Shown: positions 37,896 to 45,642, numbered from the stretch's first letter. The stretch is 64,000 nt of DNA from Methylocapsa sp. D3K7 (GCF_029855125.1 NZ_CP123229.1:806001-870000); one strand, 5' to 3'. Program-made: numbers and translations. Notes: a model not told the origin generated them from the sequence alone.

Positions 37896-38223
37896 ATTCT
37901 TTGTCGTTATGTTGAGCTTTGCTCTCGCTCTCTTTCTGATGCCACAGGTTTCGCTGGCTGAGGAAGATCACATCGCCGAGGCCATCACACACACCAAGCA
38001 GGCCATTGACCACGGCAAGCAAGGACATGCCGATGTCCTGAAAACTCACGCCGACGCCGCGCTCATCCACGCGGAGGCCGGTGAAAAGGCCAAGGCTAAT
38101 CCCCACACCGAAGAAGCCATCACACATTTGAAACAAGCAATCGACGAGGGCAAAAAGGGCAATGCCCAGATGGCTACGACTCACGCCGAAGCTGCGCTAA
38201 CCCATTTGGAACAGGTCAAGTAG
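37885..38223 (+). CDS. small metal-binding protein SmbP
   Basis: This 112-residue protein has a signal peptide (MSRRFFVVMLSFALALFLMP, cut after LAEE or nearby). The mature helical domain has repeated His-rich units: AITHTKQAIDHGKQGHADVL, THADAALIHAEAGE, AITHLKQAIDEGKKGNAQMA, THAEAALTHLEQ. This is the pattern of SmbP from Nitrosomonas, a periplasmic helical protein that binds Cu and other divalent metals. GGAGG lies 11 bases before the ATG. No copper exporter adjoins it. Confidence 0.85.
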   Translation: MSRRFFVVMLSFALALFLMPQVSLAEEDHIAEAITHTKQAIDHGKQGHADVLKTHADAALIHAEAGEKAKANPHTEEAITHLKQAIDEGKKGNAQMATTHAEAALTHLEQVK

Positions 38224-38406
38224 GATTAAATGCGGCCGCTGCAATCTCGATGAGCTCCGGCCGAGTCGTACGCTTGCAGATGCGCGGAGGGCGGCCGCAT
38301 TACCCGCCAAATATACACGGCGCGCGGCCCGAGAGCGGGCAGTCTGAAATATGGGAGGATTGACAAGCGGTTGGTGGATTAGCTCATTAAATGATATTCT
38401 TTGCAT

Positions 38407-38637
38407 ATGGATGCATGGATTGTCGCCGTTGTCACAGCGTCATCTAGAGGCCGTCCTTCGATCGCTACCTTATTCCTAGCTGAAGGAAGGGACCAGCTGG
38501 CGGTTGAGGCTGCTGTCCGAAAACAAATTTCGGCTCCGATTCACAGTATCGAGATGTCTTCATTGTCGCCAGAAATAGCCCTGGCTTTTAAGTTAAGACT
38601 AGCAGAAGTGCGGCGGCTCCCATGCCAAGCAGCCTGA
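38407..38637 (+). CDS. small hypothetical protein
   Basis: This is a 76-residue frame starting MDAWIVAVVTASSRGRPSIA, with mixed alpha/beta composition and no clear ribosome site. I do not recognise it. Confidence 0.35.
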   Translation: MDAWIVAVVTASSRGRPSIATLFLAEGRDQLAVEAAVRKQISAPIHSIEMSSLSPEIALAFKLRLAEVRRLPCQAA

Positions 38638-38678
38638 GCGCCCCCCACAACTCGCAGCAGTCATTCGCCACAGCGAAG

Positions 38679-39064
38679 CTAAAACCGCCGCGCTCTAAAA
38701 AATGAATTTACAGCTTCCGCAATCTTTACGAGCGCACCTGCGAGGTTGCAGCGATTGTTACGGCCGTCCTCATCGCGTGGCAATTTATCATTCTCGCTTG
38801 TCAGCTTCTCGACGGGAATTGACGCGGCCGGATCGCCCCTCGGCGTCTTTCGCAATATTACGCCCGGCTCGTCTCCATTGGTGAATTCGATACCGGCCAA
38901 TTCCAGAACGGGACAAACGGCGGCAATTTTGTTGAATAGCCCTACAGGCTCGCCGAAGCTTGCTTCCATCCGTCGAGATTTTAACCTTCCTGGCAAGCTC
39001 CCTTAGCGACAAACCGAGGAGAGCCCGCGCCGCAGCAATTTGACGACCGTAGATTTCTTTGGTC
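38679..39064 (-). pseudogene. XRE-family regulator, frameshifted
   Basis: The N-terminus MTKEIYGRQIAAARALLGLS and LRELARKVKIS is an XRE helix-turn-helix start. After ARKVKIS the frame changes. The next frame supplies the matching C-terminal part (LELAGIEFTNGDEPGVILRK), the usual end of this small regulator family, plus a 55-residue extension. An intact paralogue lies at 41033-41272. Confidence 0.6.
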
Positions 39065-39105
39065 ATTTCCTTTTCGCTTTCGGCTTCCCCGAGGATCACG
39101 CCGGC

Positions 39106-39240
39106 TTATTTTCTCCGTTTAGATGGGCCGCGATGCCCCAGCGCATCGAAACCAACTCCGAGCCGTTTTGCTGGCTGGGTCAGCCGGTAAAGCTCGACAA
39201 GCTCACACCACATGTAGCATTGGGTGAAGTGTCCGCACAT
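39106..39240 (-). pseudogene. SOS-response-associated peptidase (YedK/HMCES) N-terminal fragment
   Basis: The 44-codon frame reads MCGHFTQCYMWCELVELYRL followed by TQPAKRLG. It matches the N-terminus of YedK, including the catalytic Cys2. It then ends at a stop after 44 residues where about 200 are expected. The rest of the gene is absent. Confidence 0.6.
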
Positions 39241-39440
39241 GACGCAAGCTTATCATTTATGGGGAATAGCTGAGAACTTCCACCGCAAGTGCAAGCGCGT
39301 TCACGAAACAAATCGCCGCCGGCATCTAATAATGGTGAGCCTTTGTTCTCATGTATATACTTTCGATAACTCGGAGGGGTGCCGGACAGGGTTATTGGGG
39401 CCAGCCCTTCCTCGTGAGCTTTTTGGGAATAGAAATCTCA

Positions 39441-39860
39441 ATGGCACTCCATTTTTCGAACGCTAGCAGAATTTACGATCTGGCACGGCACTGCGTCCGC
39501 TTCTGGGGCAACGATTCCGCGTTCGAAATCACCTTCTACTTGAATGAGGAAGCCTTAAGTAAAATAAGTCCCTATGCGGATCGCGACGAAGCCTCATTGC
39601 TACATGTGTTTGACGTCAATCGCGCCCGGATCGAGAAAGCCGCCAGCGTTGCCTATTCGCATTCACTGCAGCGGCAGAGTTATCATCGATTGTCGGCGTC
39701 GGATTTATTGCTGGAGGCGATCATGGCAAGAAGTGACAAGCACGGCAATCGTGAAGCCAAGAAGCCAAAAAAGGTGAAACCGAAGGAAGCCATGCCTGTT
39801 TCGACATTCGCTTCGATTCAGAAGAAGGAGCTTGAAGCTACCAATCTAAAGAAGAAATAG
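39441..39860 (+). CDS. DUF1488 protein with basic C-terminal extension
   Basis: Residues 1-95 (MALHFSNASRIYDLARHCVR ... SYHRLSASDL) match the DUF1488 family, which normally ends at about 90 residues. Here the frame runs on without a stop into a Lys-rich tail, MARSDKHGNREAKKPKKVKP onward. That tail has its own start signal (see 39723). The function of DUF1488 is unknown. Loss of the original stop codon probably fused two genes. Confidence 0.65.
   Translation: MALHFSNASRIYDLARHCVRFWGNDSAFEITFYLNEEALSKISPYADRDEASLLHVFDVNRARIEKAASVAYSHSLQRQSYHRLSASDLLLEAIMARSDKHGNREAKKPKKVKPKEAMPVSTFASIQKKELEATNLKKK
39723..39860 (+). CDS. small basic protein, in-frame internal start
   Basis: The ATG at 39723 has GGAGG 5 bases upstream and opens a 45-residue Lys-rich protein, MARSDKHGNREAKKPKKVKP, ending ELEATNLKKK. 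Similar short basic proteins occur in Rhizobiales genomes, as I recall. It lies in the same frame as the DUF1488 gene and may be made both alone and as a fusion. Confidence 0.4.
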   Translation: MARSDKHGNREAKKPKKVKPKEAMPVSTFASIQKKELEATNLKKK

Positions 39861-40170
39861 GAGAAATTCTTACGGCGTGCCCAGTGCTCTCGATGACGAT
39901 CACACATTGTCCTGGCGCTTGAGGCCGGACGCTACGCCTTATCGCGATCACCTAGTGGGCTTTGAAAAAGGCCGCCGAATTAAGCGGCCAAGTCACACCG
40001 GGGAGTTGATGGGAAGTGAACTTCGTACATTGTGAAAGGTTCGTATTACGTCTTATTGCCGCTGCTCAATTCTACGTGACTGCTATGCCGCCAAGCTTGG
40101 TGTTTCCGGATAGGCAACCAAAGGGCTAGGCGCGTCGTTTGTGAGCCGTAGAAGCGCAAGGAGATTACCT
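39861..40170. other. intergenic region with hairpin
   Basis: This is a 310-bp spacer. Apart from the hairpin at 39965-39989, no gene or repeat was recognised; it carries the upstream region of the PRC-barrel gene. Confidence 0.4.
39965..39989 (-). terminator. possible intrinsic terminator (minus strand)
   Basis: On the minus strand a GGCCGC/GCGGCC stem with an 8-base loop is followed by TTTTT. The nearest minus-strand gene upstream ends at 40653, so the transcript it serves is unclear. Confidence 0.4.
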
Positions 40171-40551
40171 ATGTTAAAATTGCTCGCTTTGGCCGCCACG
40201 GTGCTTGCATTCGCTTGCAGCGTCGCCTTTGCAGAGACTGTGCTTCCGATGGGCCAGTAGCTCGCCTCCGAAATCTATAAAACGAATGTTTATGATCCTT
40301 CCGAACAAAAAATCGGTAGAGCCACCGTTCTCATGATTGATAGCAACGGCAACGTAGCGGCGGCGATCATCAGCGTCAGCAGTGGTTTCCTTGGCGTTAA
40401 CCAGAAAGACGTCGTGATTCCCTTCAAGGAGCTGAAACTCTCGACTCGCGACGGCACGAATTCGCTGGTTCTCAATCGCACGAAAGACGATCTAATGACG
40501 GCTCCCGCCTACAACAACACGGGGGCCCCAAGCGACTATCGGAATCGCTAG
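40171..40551 (+). pseudogene. secreted PRC-barrel protein interrupted by amber codon
   Basis: AAGGAGA precedes the ATG at 40171. Codons 1-21 form a signal peptide (MLKLLALAATVLAFACSVAF). After PMGQ a TAG stands at 40258-40260. The same frame then continues without interruption for 96 codons with a PRC-barrel sequence (SEIYKTNVYDPSEQKIG, GFLGVNQKDVVIPF) to a TAG at 40551. Everything except the one codon looks intact. PRC-barrel proteins of this kind are periplasmic and of unclear function in alphaproteobacteria. Confidence 0.75.
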
Positions 40552-40652
40552 TCCTAACGCGCTTCGCCCGCAAGCCCGATAGCTGACCATAGCACCTCGG
40601 CGGCTGCAATTACGTTGGGCACCTCAATCCGGGCGGTAATTACATCCAGCGT

Positions 40653-41036
40653 TTAGCGCATCGATTTCCCGGCATCTCGAATAATCATTGGCGAGGGAGA
40701 CGGCTCCAAAAGCTCTCCGTGCAGTGTGTCAATATCCCCCGCATATTGGTTAACCACAGAATCTGGCCAATTGGCTTGCTGAATTGCCTCTTCAAATCTC
40801 GCCAGAGCGTCACGAGCTTCCGCGATGTGAAGCGTGAATTGAACACAGAGTGGGGTGCTTGGATTGCGCGGCTGGATTTCGTTTTTGATCATGGGTCGAT
40901 CCGATCGCAACCTGAGCCTCTCGGGACCCGGCGATGAGAAGATTTCTCGGCAAAAAGCATAGACGCAAGGGGAACGATTGTCGAAATATATCGCGATAAA
41001 TCGCAAGCCTGTGATGCTGCACTGCGGCAAGTTCAT
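40653..41036 (-). CDS. hypothetical protein, coupled to XRE gene
   Basis: The 127-codon frame starts at an ATG that overlaps the stop of the XRE gene (ATGA), which suggests translational coupling. The last 80 residues (IAEARDALARFEEAIQQANW) are helical and protein-like; the first 48 are less convincing. An internal start at 40892 is possible. No family was recognised. Confidence 0.45.
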   Translation of the reverse strand: MNLPQCSITGLRFIAIYFDNRSPCVYAFCREIFSSPGPERLRLRSDRPMIKNEIQPRNPSTPLCVQFTLHIAEARDALARFEEAIQQANWPDSVVNQYAGDIDTLHGELLEPSPSPMIIRDAGKSMR

Positions 41037-41272
41037 TTCGCCTTCCGCTTGGCTTTCTTGAGCCGCACGCCCGGGCCGCCGCCATTCTCGGCGATGAACT
41101 CGACGTCGGCCGATTCCAATGCTCGGCTGATCGCTTGAACAGCTTCAGGGGATACGGCCCTGCGGCTTCGTTCGAAATCAACAACGGTAGACAGCCCAAG
41201 CCCTGCAGCTTCAGCTAACTGTGGCTGTGTCCAATCAAGCAAGGCTCTGGCGGCTCGACAGTGGGCAGGCAT
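41033..41272 (-). CDS. XRE-family helix-turn-helix regulator
   Basis: This 79-residue protein starts MPAHCRAARALLDWTQPQLA. The helix-turn-helix is followed by GLGLSTVVDFERSRRAVSPE and the C-terminal signature FIAENGGGPGVRLKKAKRK. This is a common compact XRE regulator in Rhizobiales islands. Longer starts exist at 41356 and 41386. It probably controls the adjacent small operon. Confidence 0.8.
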   Translation of the reverse strand: MPAHCRAARALLDWTQPQLAEAAGLGLSTVVDFERSRRAVSPEAVQAISRALESADVEFIAENGGGPGVRLKKAKRKAK

Positions 41273-41342
41273 CAATTCAGGGATTGCTGCCTCGCGCAAG
41301 CGACGGGCGTCAGGACGTATGATTAGGCTTACAATCGGGAGA

Positions 41343-41816
41343 TCAGCGACGTCCATTTGGTGCCCCACGCGCAATGCGCGGCTCATTCAAGCGGTTCTTC
41401 CAAAACGGCTGCAGCTCTGCCTCTTGATTTGGCAAAGATCGCGGCGCTACCCGATTGGATGGTTGTCCAGTCAGCATGCTTTTCCTCAAGCACAGCGACA
41501 CCTCGGGCTCGTGGAGCGGCCTCTTGATCGGTGTGGCATCATCAGCGATTTCGACGACATGCACGCGGATGTCTCTGCGCCCGCATCTGCCGGTTACCAA
41601 GCCAGTAAACCGGATCACGTCGCCGGCCTGCCTTTCCATCGGGACCGCTATGGTTTCGGGCGCTTGACAGATGAGCCACAAGTCCAGGACTGGTAAATTC
41701 AGAGCCCAGCTTCCCGATACTCCCGCGATTGGCCCCGGCTCAGTCTCGGCACCCACCATGACCATAGTTCCTTTGTTTGTGGGTGCTGGACAGCTCTTAA
41801 GTTTGGCCCTTGTCAT
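41343..41816 (-). CDS. hypothetical protein of integrase-linked module
   Basis: The ATG at 41816 overlaps the stop of the preceding gene (ATGA). The 157-residue product has a beta-rich core (ALNLPVLDLWLICQAPETIA, GDVIRFTGLVTGRCGRRDIR). By eye this resembles an OB-like fold, but no family was recognised. The C-terminal third is low-confidence and overlaps the longer start options of the XRE gene. Confidence 0.5.
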   Translation of the reverse strand: MTRAKLKSCPAPTNKGTMVMVGAETEPGPIAGVSGSWALNLPVLDLWLICQAPETIAVPMERQAGDVIRFTGLVTGRCGRRDIRVHVVEIADDATPIKRPLHEPEVSLCLRKSMLTGQPSNRVAPRSLPNQEAELQPFWKNRLNEPRIARGAPNGRR

Positions 41817-42922
41817 GCAAAGCATTCTTTGCCTCCTGATACGAACTGCTGGTCTGCTGGCAATAGTGGGTGGCTTCCTCGGAACGGCACCAGTAGCATT
41901 GCTGTGGTAAGCACAGATGCTTCTCCAATCTCTCCTTGGCAGGCCCCTTCGGGTCTTCGTAGTGTGTTCCGCACCTTGTGATCTAGTAAACTAGAAGGGT
42001 GAGGGACGGACGGACTTGCGACAGGCCGTTCCCCTCTGACGGCGGCCCCACATAGTTCGGACGGACTTGCGGCGACCTCGGAGCACTTCCGCCGCCGCTC
42101 CCAAGTTCTTCGACATATACCCTCAGCCTCCCATGGCTTGGTCGCGGACAAGCTTTCAGCCTCATAAACAGCGCGCGGCTTTACCCCAGACCGACGGCGC
42201 TCGGCGGTCTTGCGTTCTGCCTCGGCCCGGCGGATGGCGTCCTGTCGTCTTTCTCGACGCCTCTCTGCCTTCGCCCGTGCGCTGGCTTCGTTCCGCTCCT
42301 CGCGCGATTCATCTATGGCCCCAATATTCCGAGCATCGGCGAGCGATCGCTCTTTAGCGGTGACGCCAAGAATGCGAGCAATAGAATCAGCACTAAGGGC
42401 CCTGCCGTTCCGCTTTCCAGCGCGCCGAAGCGCCGCGCCAATATCGTCGGGATGAAGGCAAAAGCCGAGTCGTTGAAGCTCGTTGGCGAGCGTCGAGTAA
42501 TCGAGGCCGGGCCACATCGCGAACGAGGCTATGCGCCCATTCATTTTGTACCGGCCGTGCTCGGCACTTCCAAGAACGCACGCGATCACGTAGGCCCAAT
42601 CAACCGGATCCAGGTATCCGCGCGATGCGAGGCAAGTGAGCGCCAGTCGCCGTATTTGGCCGAGAACTATTGACGCCAGGCGCCGAGGTTGACTCTTGCT
42701 GCGGCGCGGATTGCTGCGGGCTTTCTTTTGGTAGTCGTCGCGCGGGCGGTCTCCTACAGCCACGTCGCCAGACAGAGGTAACTGGCCTCCATTTGCACCG
42801 CTTGATTCGCCTTGCGACAGCAGAAGATTTAGCGTAACCTTTGATTTGTCAGCCACCAAGCATGACGAATTTCTGAGCCCGGCCGCGTTACCAGCGCGGA
42901 CCGGGTTTGTTGTTGCGATCAT
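41813..42922 (-). CDS. hypothetical island protein with helical basic region
   Basis: This 369-residue protein follows the excisionase-like gene after 3 bp, with AAGGGA 10 bases before the ATG. It has a disordered basic N-terminus, a conserved-looking middle (RGYLDPVDWAYVIACVLGSA, LHPDDIGAALRRAGKRNGRA), a long Arg/Glu/Ala helix (about 195-240), and the segment KPWEAEGICRRTWERRRK. The last segment recalls a helix-turn-helix of island or plasmid proteins. It may be a DNA-binding or replication-related protein; this is inference. Confidence 0.55.
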   Translation of the reverse strand: MIATTNPVRAGNAAGLRNSSCLVADKSKVTLNLLLSQGESSGANGGQLPLSGDVAVGDRPRDDYQKKARSNPRRSKSQPRRLASIVLGQIRRLALTCLASRGYLDPVDWAYVIACVLGSAEHGRYKMNGRIASFAMWPGLDYSTLANELQRLGFCLHPDDIGAALRRAGKRNGRALSADSIARILGVTAKERSLADARNIGAIDESREERNEASARAKAERRRERRQDAIRRAEAERKTAERRRSGVKPRAVYEAESLSATKPWEAEGICRRTWERRRKCSEVAASPSELCGAAVRGERPVASPSVPHPSSLLDHKVRNTLRRPEGACQGEIGEASVLTTAMLLVPFRGSHPLLPADQQFVSGGKECFA

Positions 42923-42925
42923 GGC

Positions 42926-43168
42926 TTAGGTCCCTTGCTCGACAAGCCTATCGAGCTCTGCTTCAGGTACAAGGGTGCGGCTGCCAATCCGAATGAGTTT
43001 GATCTTACCGGCGGCCGCGAGCGCGTACAGATGGCTTCTAGATATTTTCAGCGCGTCGCAGGCGTCATTGATACGGCGCGCGCGCGGGTAATTGAGTGCA
43101 GTCGATTTCTTGCCGACTGGCGCATCGCCTAACGGCGAGCGGATAGCGATATGGGAAGCTGAGATCAT
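42926..43168 (-). CDS. excisionase-like helix-turn-helix protein
   Basis: This 80-residue protein ends in a MerR-like winged helix: RARRINDACDALKISRSHLY, AAGKIKLIRIGSRTLVPEAE, LDRLVEQ. This is the layout of AlpA/Xis-type proteins that direct excision of integrase-bearing islands. The ATG at 43168 has GAGG 8 bases upstream; a GTG at 43306 overlapping the preceding stop would add 46 residues. A CTCGCCC/GGGCGAG hairpin at 43280-43302 lies before this start and may attenuate read-through. Confidence 0.7.
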   Translation of the reverse strand: MISASHIAIRSPLGDAPVGKKSTALNYPRARRINDACDALKISRSHLYALAAAGKIKLIRIGSRTLVPEAELDRLVEQGT

Positions 43169-43302
43169 ATAGTCGTCCTCGGATGTGGCTTTGTTCCGTC
43201 GATGACGGACACGCGAGGACATAAGATCAGACCTATGAGGCCGGTAAAACGCAGGGTCCCTGAGATAAATTTTAACGGCTCGCCCTGTAGAAAACGGGCG
43301 AG

Positions 43303-44049
43303 TCACTTCCTGTCATGATTTTGCTCGTCTCTTTGGGATTTCGTTCTACCCAACGCCGTAGCAATCGTGTGCGGCGAGACAGCATTTATTCCGGGGAATA
43401 GCTTCAAATAATTCTGAACAGCTTGCACGAATTGCACAAATGCCCCGCGAGGGGTTCGATCCTCCGCTCCTTCTGAAGGTGTTGACGCAGTAGCTTCCTT
43501 GCCAAAATGCTTTTTGAAAATCGGCGCTAATTCCCACGCGATGATCCAGGAAACGCTTGCGTGGGGATTGTGCCAAAAGAGCGAACGGAGCGAATAGAAG
43601 GGCGGGGGGCTGGATTCAGGAAGTTTGCCTGCCTCCTTCCCTTGTTGGATTTCTGCATTCGCTTCTGAAATAATTTGGTCTGCGTCCTGAATGAGAGAGC
43701 TGAGCGAAAGCATTAGCTCACCATACGCCTTTGGACTTCCATCTTGATGACGACGATAGAATGGGCTCAAAAATTCAAGGAGAGTGTCGATTTCATGGGA
43801 AGAGCTGAGAGCAGAAAGAAGTTTTTTGGCATGGCTTTTGACAGTCTCGGCATGCCGCTTCCGTTTTGTAGGGAATACCTTCCGAGAGGATGATGTGTGG
43901 CGAATCTGCTCAGCGCTTACCCTAAGCCTATCGAGATCTGCGCCCAACGCTGCAAGGTCCACATTAACCGCCGTTAATCCGACCGCCTCAACAATCCGTT
44001 TCACGATGTCTTCGTCAACGGGCTTGAATGCGCTCAAAAGCCTCAACAA
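43303..44049 (-). CDS. hypothetical protein, start uncertain
   Basis: This is a 248-codon frame whose only early start is TTG at 44049, with an in-frame stop directly before it. The protein is mostly helical, with VDEDIVKRIVEAVGLTAVNV near the N-terminus and SLRSLFWHNPHASVSWIIAW in the middle. The missing conventional start suggests a truncated 5' end, possibly at the recombinase relic just upstream. No family was recognised. Confidence 0.5.
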   Translation of the reverse strand: MLRLLSAFKPVDEDIVKRIVEAVGLTAVNVDLAALGADLDRLRVSAEQIRHTSSSRKVFPTKRKRHAETVKSHAKKLLSALSSSHEIDTLLEFLSPFYRRHQDGSPKAYGELMLSLSSLIQDADQIISEANAEIQQGKEAGKLPESSPPPFYSLRSLFWHNPHASVSWIIAWELAPIFKKHFGKEATASTPSEGAEDRTPRGAFVQFVQAVQNYLKLFPGINAVSPHTIATALGRTKSQRDEQNHDRK

Positions 44050-44107
44050 TTACGACATCGCGAGCATCCGCGCGCATCAGAGGAACGCAGGGAAACCAAG
44101 CGATGCT
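44015..44107 (-). pseudogene. possible serine-recombinase fragment
   Basis: The minus strand reads LMRADARDVVIVEAFERIQAR and then stops. It resembles the resolvase motif in which ...DVVIVEA(L/F)DR precedes the conserved SRD. It is very short; treat as a weak relic call. Confidence 0.25.
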
Positions 44108-44250
44108 CCTTGGCTTGTCGGCCCGTCGGCCTATCCCAGCGTGTTCATGGTTGCGCGTGGACGCTCGATTTTCTACCGATTGTTTGAAGCGGCATGTGGA
44201 AATCCACCATCAAATGCGGGAATTTGGGAAGCCGAGGACGTGGATGTTCG

Positions 44251-45462
44251 TCAACTTTTCTTGGCGATCGTGTCACCCCCGCAACGCAACTCACCACATC
44301 GATCAGCCCACCAGGTCATCATGCGAACGCGCTCGTCCCAAAAATCAGCACGGGCATAGGCACGGCGGACGCTATCATTGTCCACATGGGCTAATTGGCG
44401 TTCGATGGCGTCGGAATTCCAAAGGCCGCTTTCGTTCAACATTGAAGACGCCGACGAACGAAAGCCGTGGCTGGTCATTTCGTGGCCGGTAAACCCTAGA
44501 CGGCGAAGCGCCCCATTGATGGTGTTCTCGCTCATGCAGCGCGCCGGCAAGCGGATGGATGGAAAAACGAATTTTCCATGTCCGGTGATAGTTTGAAGCT
44601 CGCGCAAGATGGCGACGGCGCGGGCCGCGAGTGGAACGCGATGCGGTCGCCTCATTTTCATTTTCTCGCCAGGGATTGACCAGACCGCCGCGTCAAGATC
44701 AAATTCTGTCCATTCAGCCGCGCGAAGCTCGCCAGGGCGCACTAACGTTAGAGAGATCAATTCCAGCGCCATGCGCGTTTCCGGCGCACCCTCATAGCCA
44801 GATATGGCGCGGAGAAGCCCACCGAATGCTTTTGGCTCGATAATGGCGGCGCGATGCTGAACTGTTGGTGCGCTCAACGCGCCCTTCAATGCACCCGTAG
44901 GATCAGCGTCAGCGCGCCCAGTTGAGACGGCGTAGCGGAAGACTTGCCCGATGGTTGAGCGGAGCCGACGAGCGGTTTCAAGCTTGCCACGAGATTCCGC
45001 GCTCCTGAGAATGGCCAACACTTCTGGAGCGGTTATCTCGGATACCGGCCTCGCCCCGATTGCTGGGCGGGCGAGCCCAACTAGCCATTGGAACTTTTCG
45101 AGAGTCGGCGGGGCTTTCCTTTCCCTCCGCTTCTTATCCAAAAGCTCGATCGCGATTGCGTCGAATGTGTTGGCGGACGCGGTGGCCTTTGTAGCCTTGG
45201 CGAGCCTTTTGACGAGCAATGGGTCTTGTCCAGCAGCCAAGAGCCGCTTGGCTTCTTCCCGCGCGGCCCGCGCCTCGCGAAGGCCGGTTGCAGGATAGAC
45301 GCCGATGGCAAGCAGCTTTTGAGAACCACCAGAGCGGTAAGCCAACCGCCAGCGCTTGGCACCATCGGGCGTGATCCATAATTGCAGTCCGCCACCATCT
45401 GACAACTTTACGAGGCGGGAGGCGGGCTTGGCGGCCCGAATTTCGAGATCGGTAACGGCCAT
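44251..45462 (-). CDS. int: P4-type tyrosine integrase
   Basis: This 403-residue integrase of the P4/DUF4102 family has the N-terminal arm-binding domain (TDLEIRAAKPASRLVKLSDG, LAIGVYPATGLREARAAREE), the core-binding domain, and the catalytic domain with Arg in TLVRPGELRAAEW, HGFRSSASSML and the nucleophile Tyr in NDSVRRAYARADF. It probably inserts and excises the island at tRNA-Asn. Its gene starts 163 bp from the tRNA 3' end and reads away from it. An inverted arm-type motif touches its start codon and overlaps its ribosome site, which suggests autoregulation. The gene looks intact. Confidence 0.95.
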   Translation of the reverse strand: MAVTDLEIRAAKPASRLVKLSDGGGLQLWITPDGAKRWRLAYRSGGSQKLLAIGVYPATGLREARAAREEAKRLLAAGQDPLLVKRLAKATKATASANTFDAIAIELLDKKRRERKAPPTLEKFQWLVGLARPAIGARPVSEITAPEVLAILRSAESRGKLETARRLRSTIGQVFRYAVSTGRADADPTGALKGALSAPTVQHRAAIIEPKAFGGLLRAISGYEGAPETRMALELISLTLVRPGELRAAEWTEFDLDAAVWSIPGEKMKMRRPHRVPLAARAVAILRELQTITGHGKFVFPSIRLPARCMSENTINGALRRLGFTGHEMTSHGFRSSASSMLNESGLWNSDAIERQLAHVDNDSVRRAYARADFWDERVRMMTWWADRCGELRCGGDTIAKKS

Positions 45463-45531
45463 GTTGGTATCTTTTCAGGCGGCAATGGCTGGATACCAAC
45501 AAAGATACCAACATTTGACGCGGATACCAAC
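45463..45531. promoter_or_regulatory. putative integrase arm-type sites, right end
   Basis: GATACCAAC occurs at 45492-45500, 45504-45512 and 45523-45531. It occurs inverted (GTTGGTATC) at 45463-45471, directly against the int start codon. Left-end counterparts are at 12757-12777. Confidence 0.7.
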
Positions 45532-45620
45532 GCACATCCAAAAACGTCTGTGGACAGAGATTGCACTCTAAGTCCCTGTTTTTCTGTTATTTTTGGACGA
45601 TTATGGATGCAGGCGGATAA

Positions 45621-45642
45621 AGATTTGGCTCCCTGAGCAGGA
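45621..45642 (-). repeat. right attachment site within tRNA-Asn 3' end
   Basis: This is the proximal copy of the 22-bp direct repeat. It covers the last 17 bases of tRNA-Asn including CCA and 5 bp beyond, and is identical to 12676-12697. Confidence 0.88.

Larger units (their letters stand above)
12676..45642. mobile_element. 33-kb genomic island integrated in tRNA-Asn
   Basis: A 22-bp sequence identical to the 3' end of tRNA-Asn plus flank occurs at 45621-45642 (inside the intact tRNA) and again at 12676-12697, in the same orientation. A tyrosine integrase gene lies 163 bp from the tRNA 3' end and points away from it, as in P4-type islands. GATACCAAC repeats sit inside both ends. The interior is a mosaic with IS elements, broken genes and many non-coding stretches, unlike the compact flanks. 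Removing it would place the M32 peptidase gene directly beside tRNA-Asn. No conjugation, replication or phage-packaging set is complete inside it. Confidence 0.88.

Noticed and set aside
43280..43302. Hairpin as a simple terminator of the 43303-44049 gene
   Set aside because: The stem is strong, but the run of T after it is interrupted (CGTTAAAATTT) and the next gene follows on the same strand, so an attenuator or mRNA-processing role is as likely. It is noted with the excisionase-like gene only.
12676..45642. Island as a complete prophage or conjugative element
   Set aside because: No terminase, portal, capsid, tail, relaxase or type IV secretion genes were found; only scattered phage-like fragments are present.
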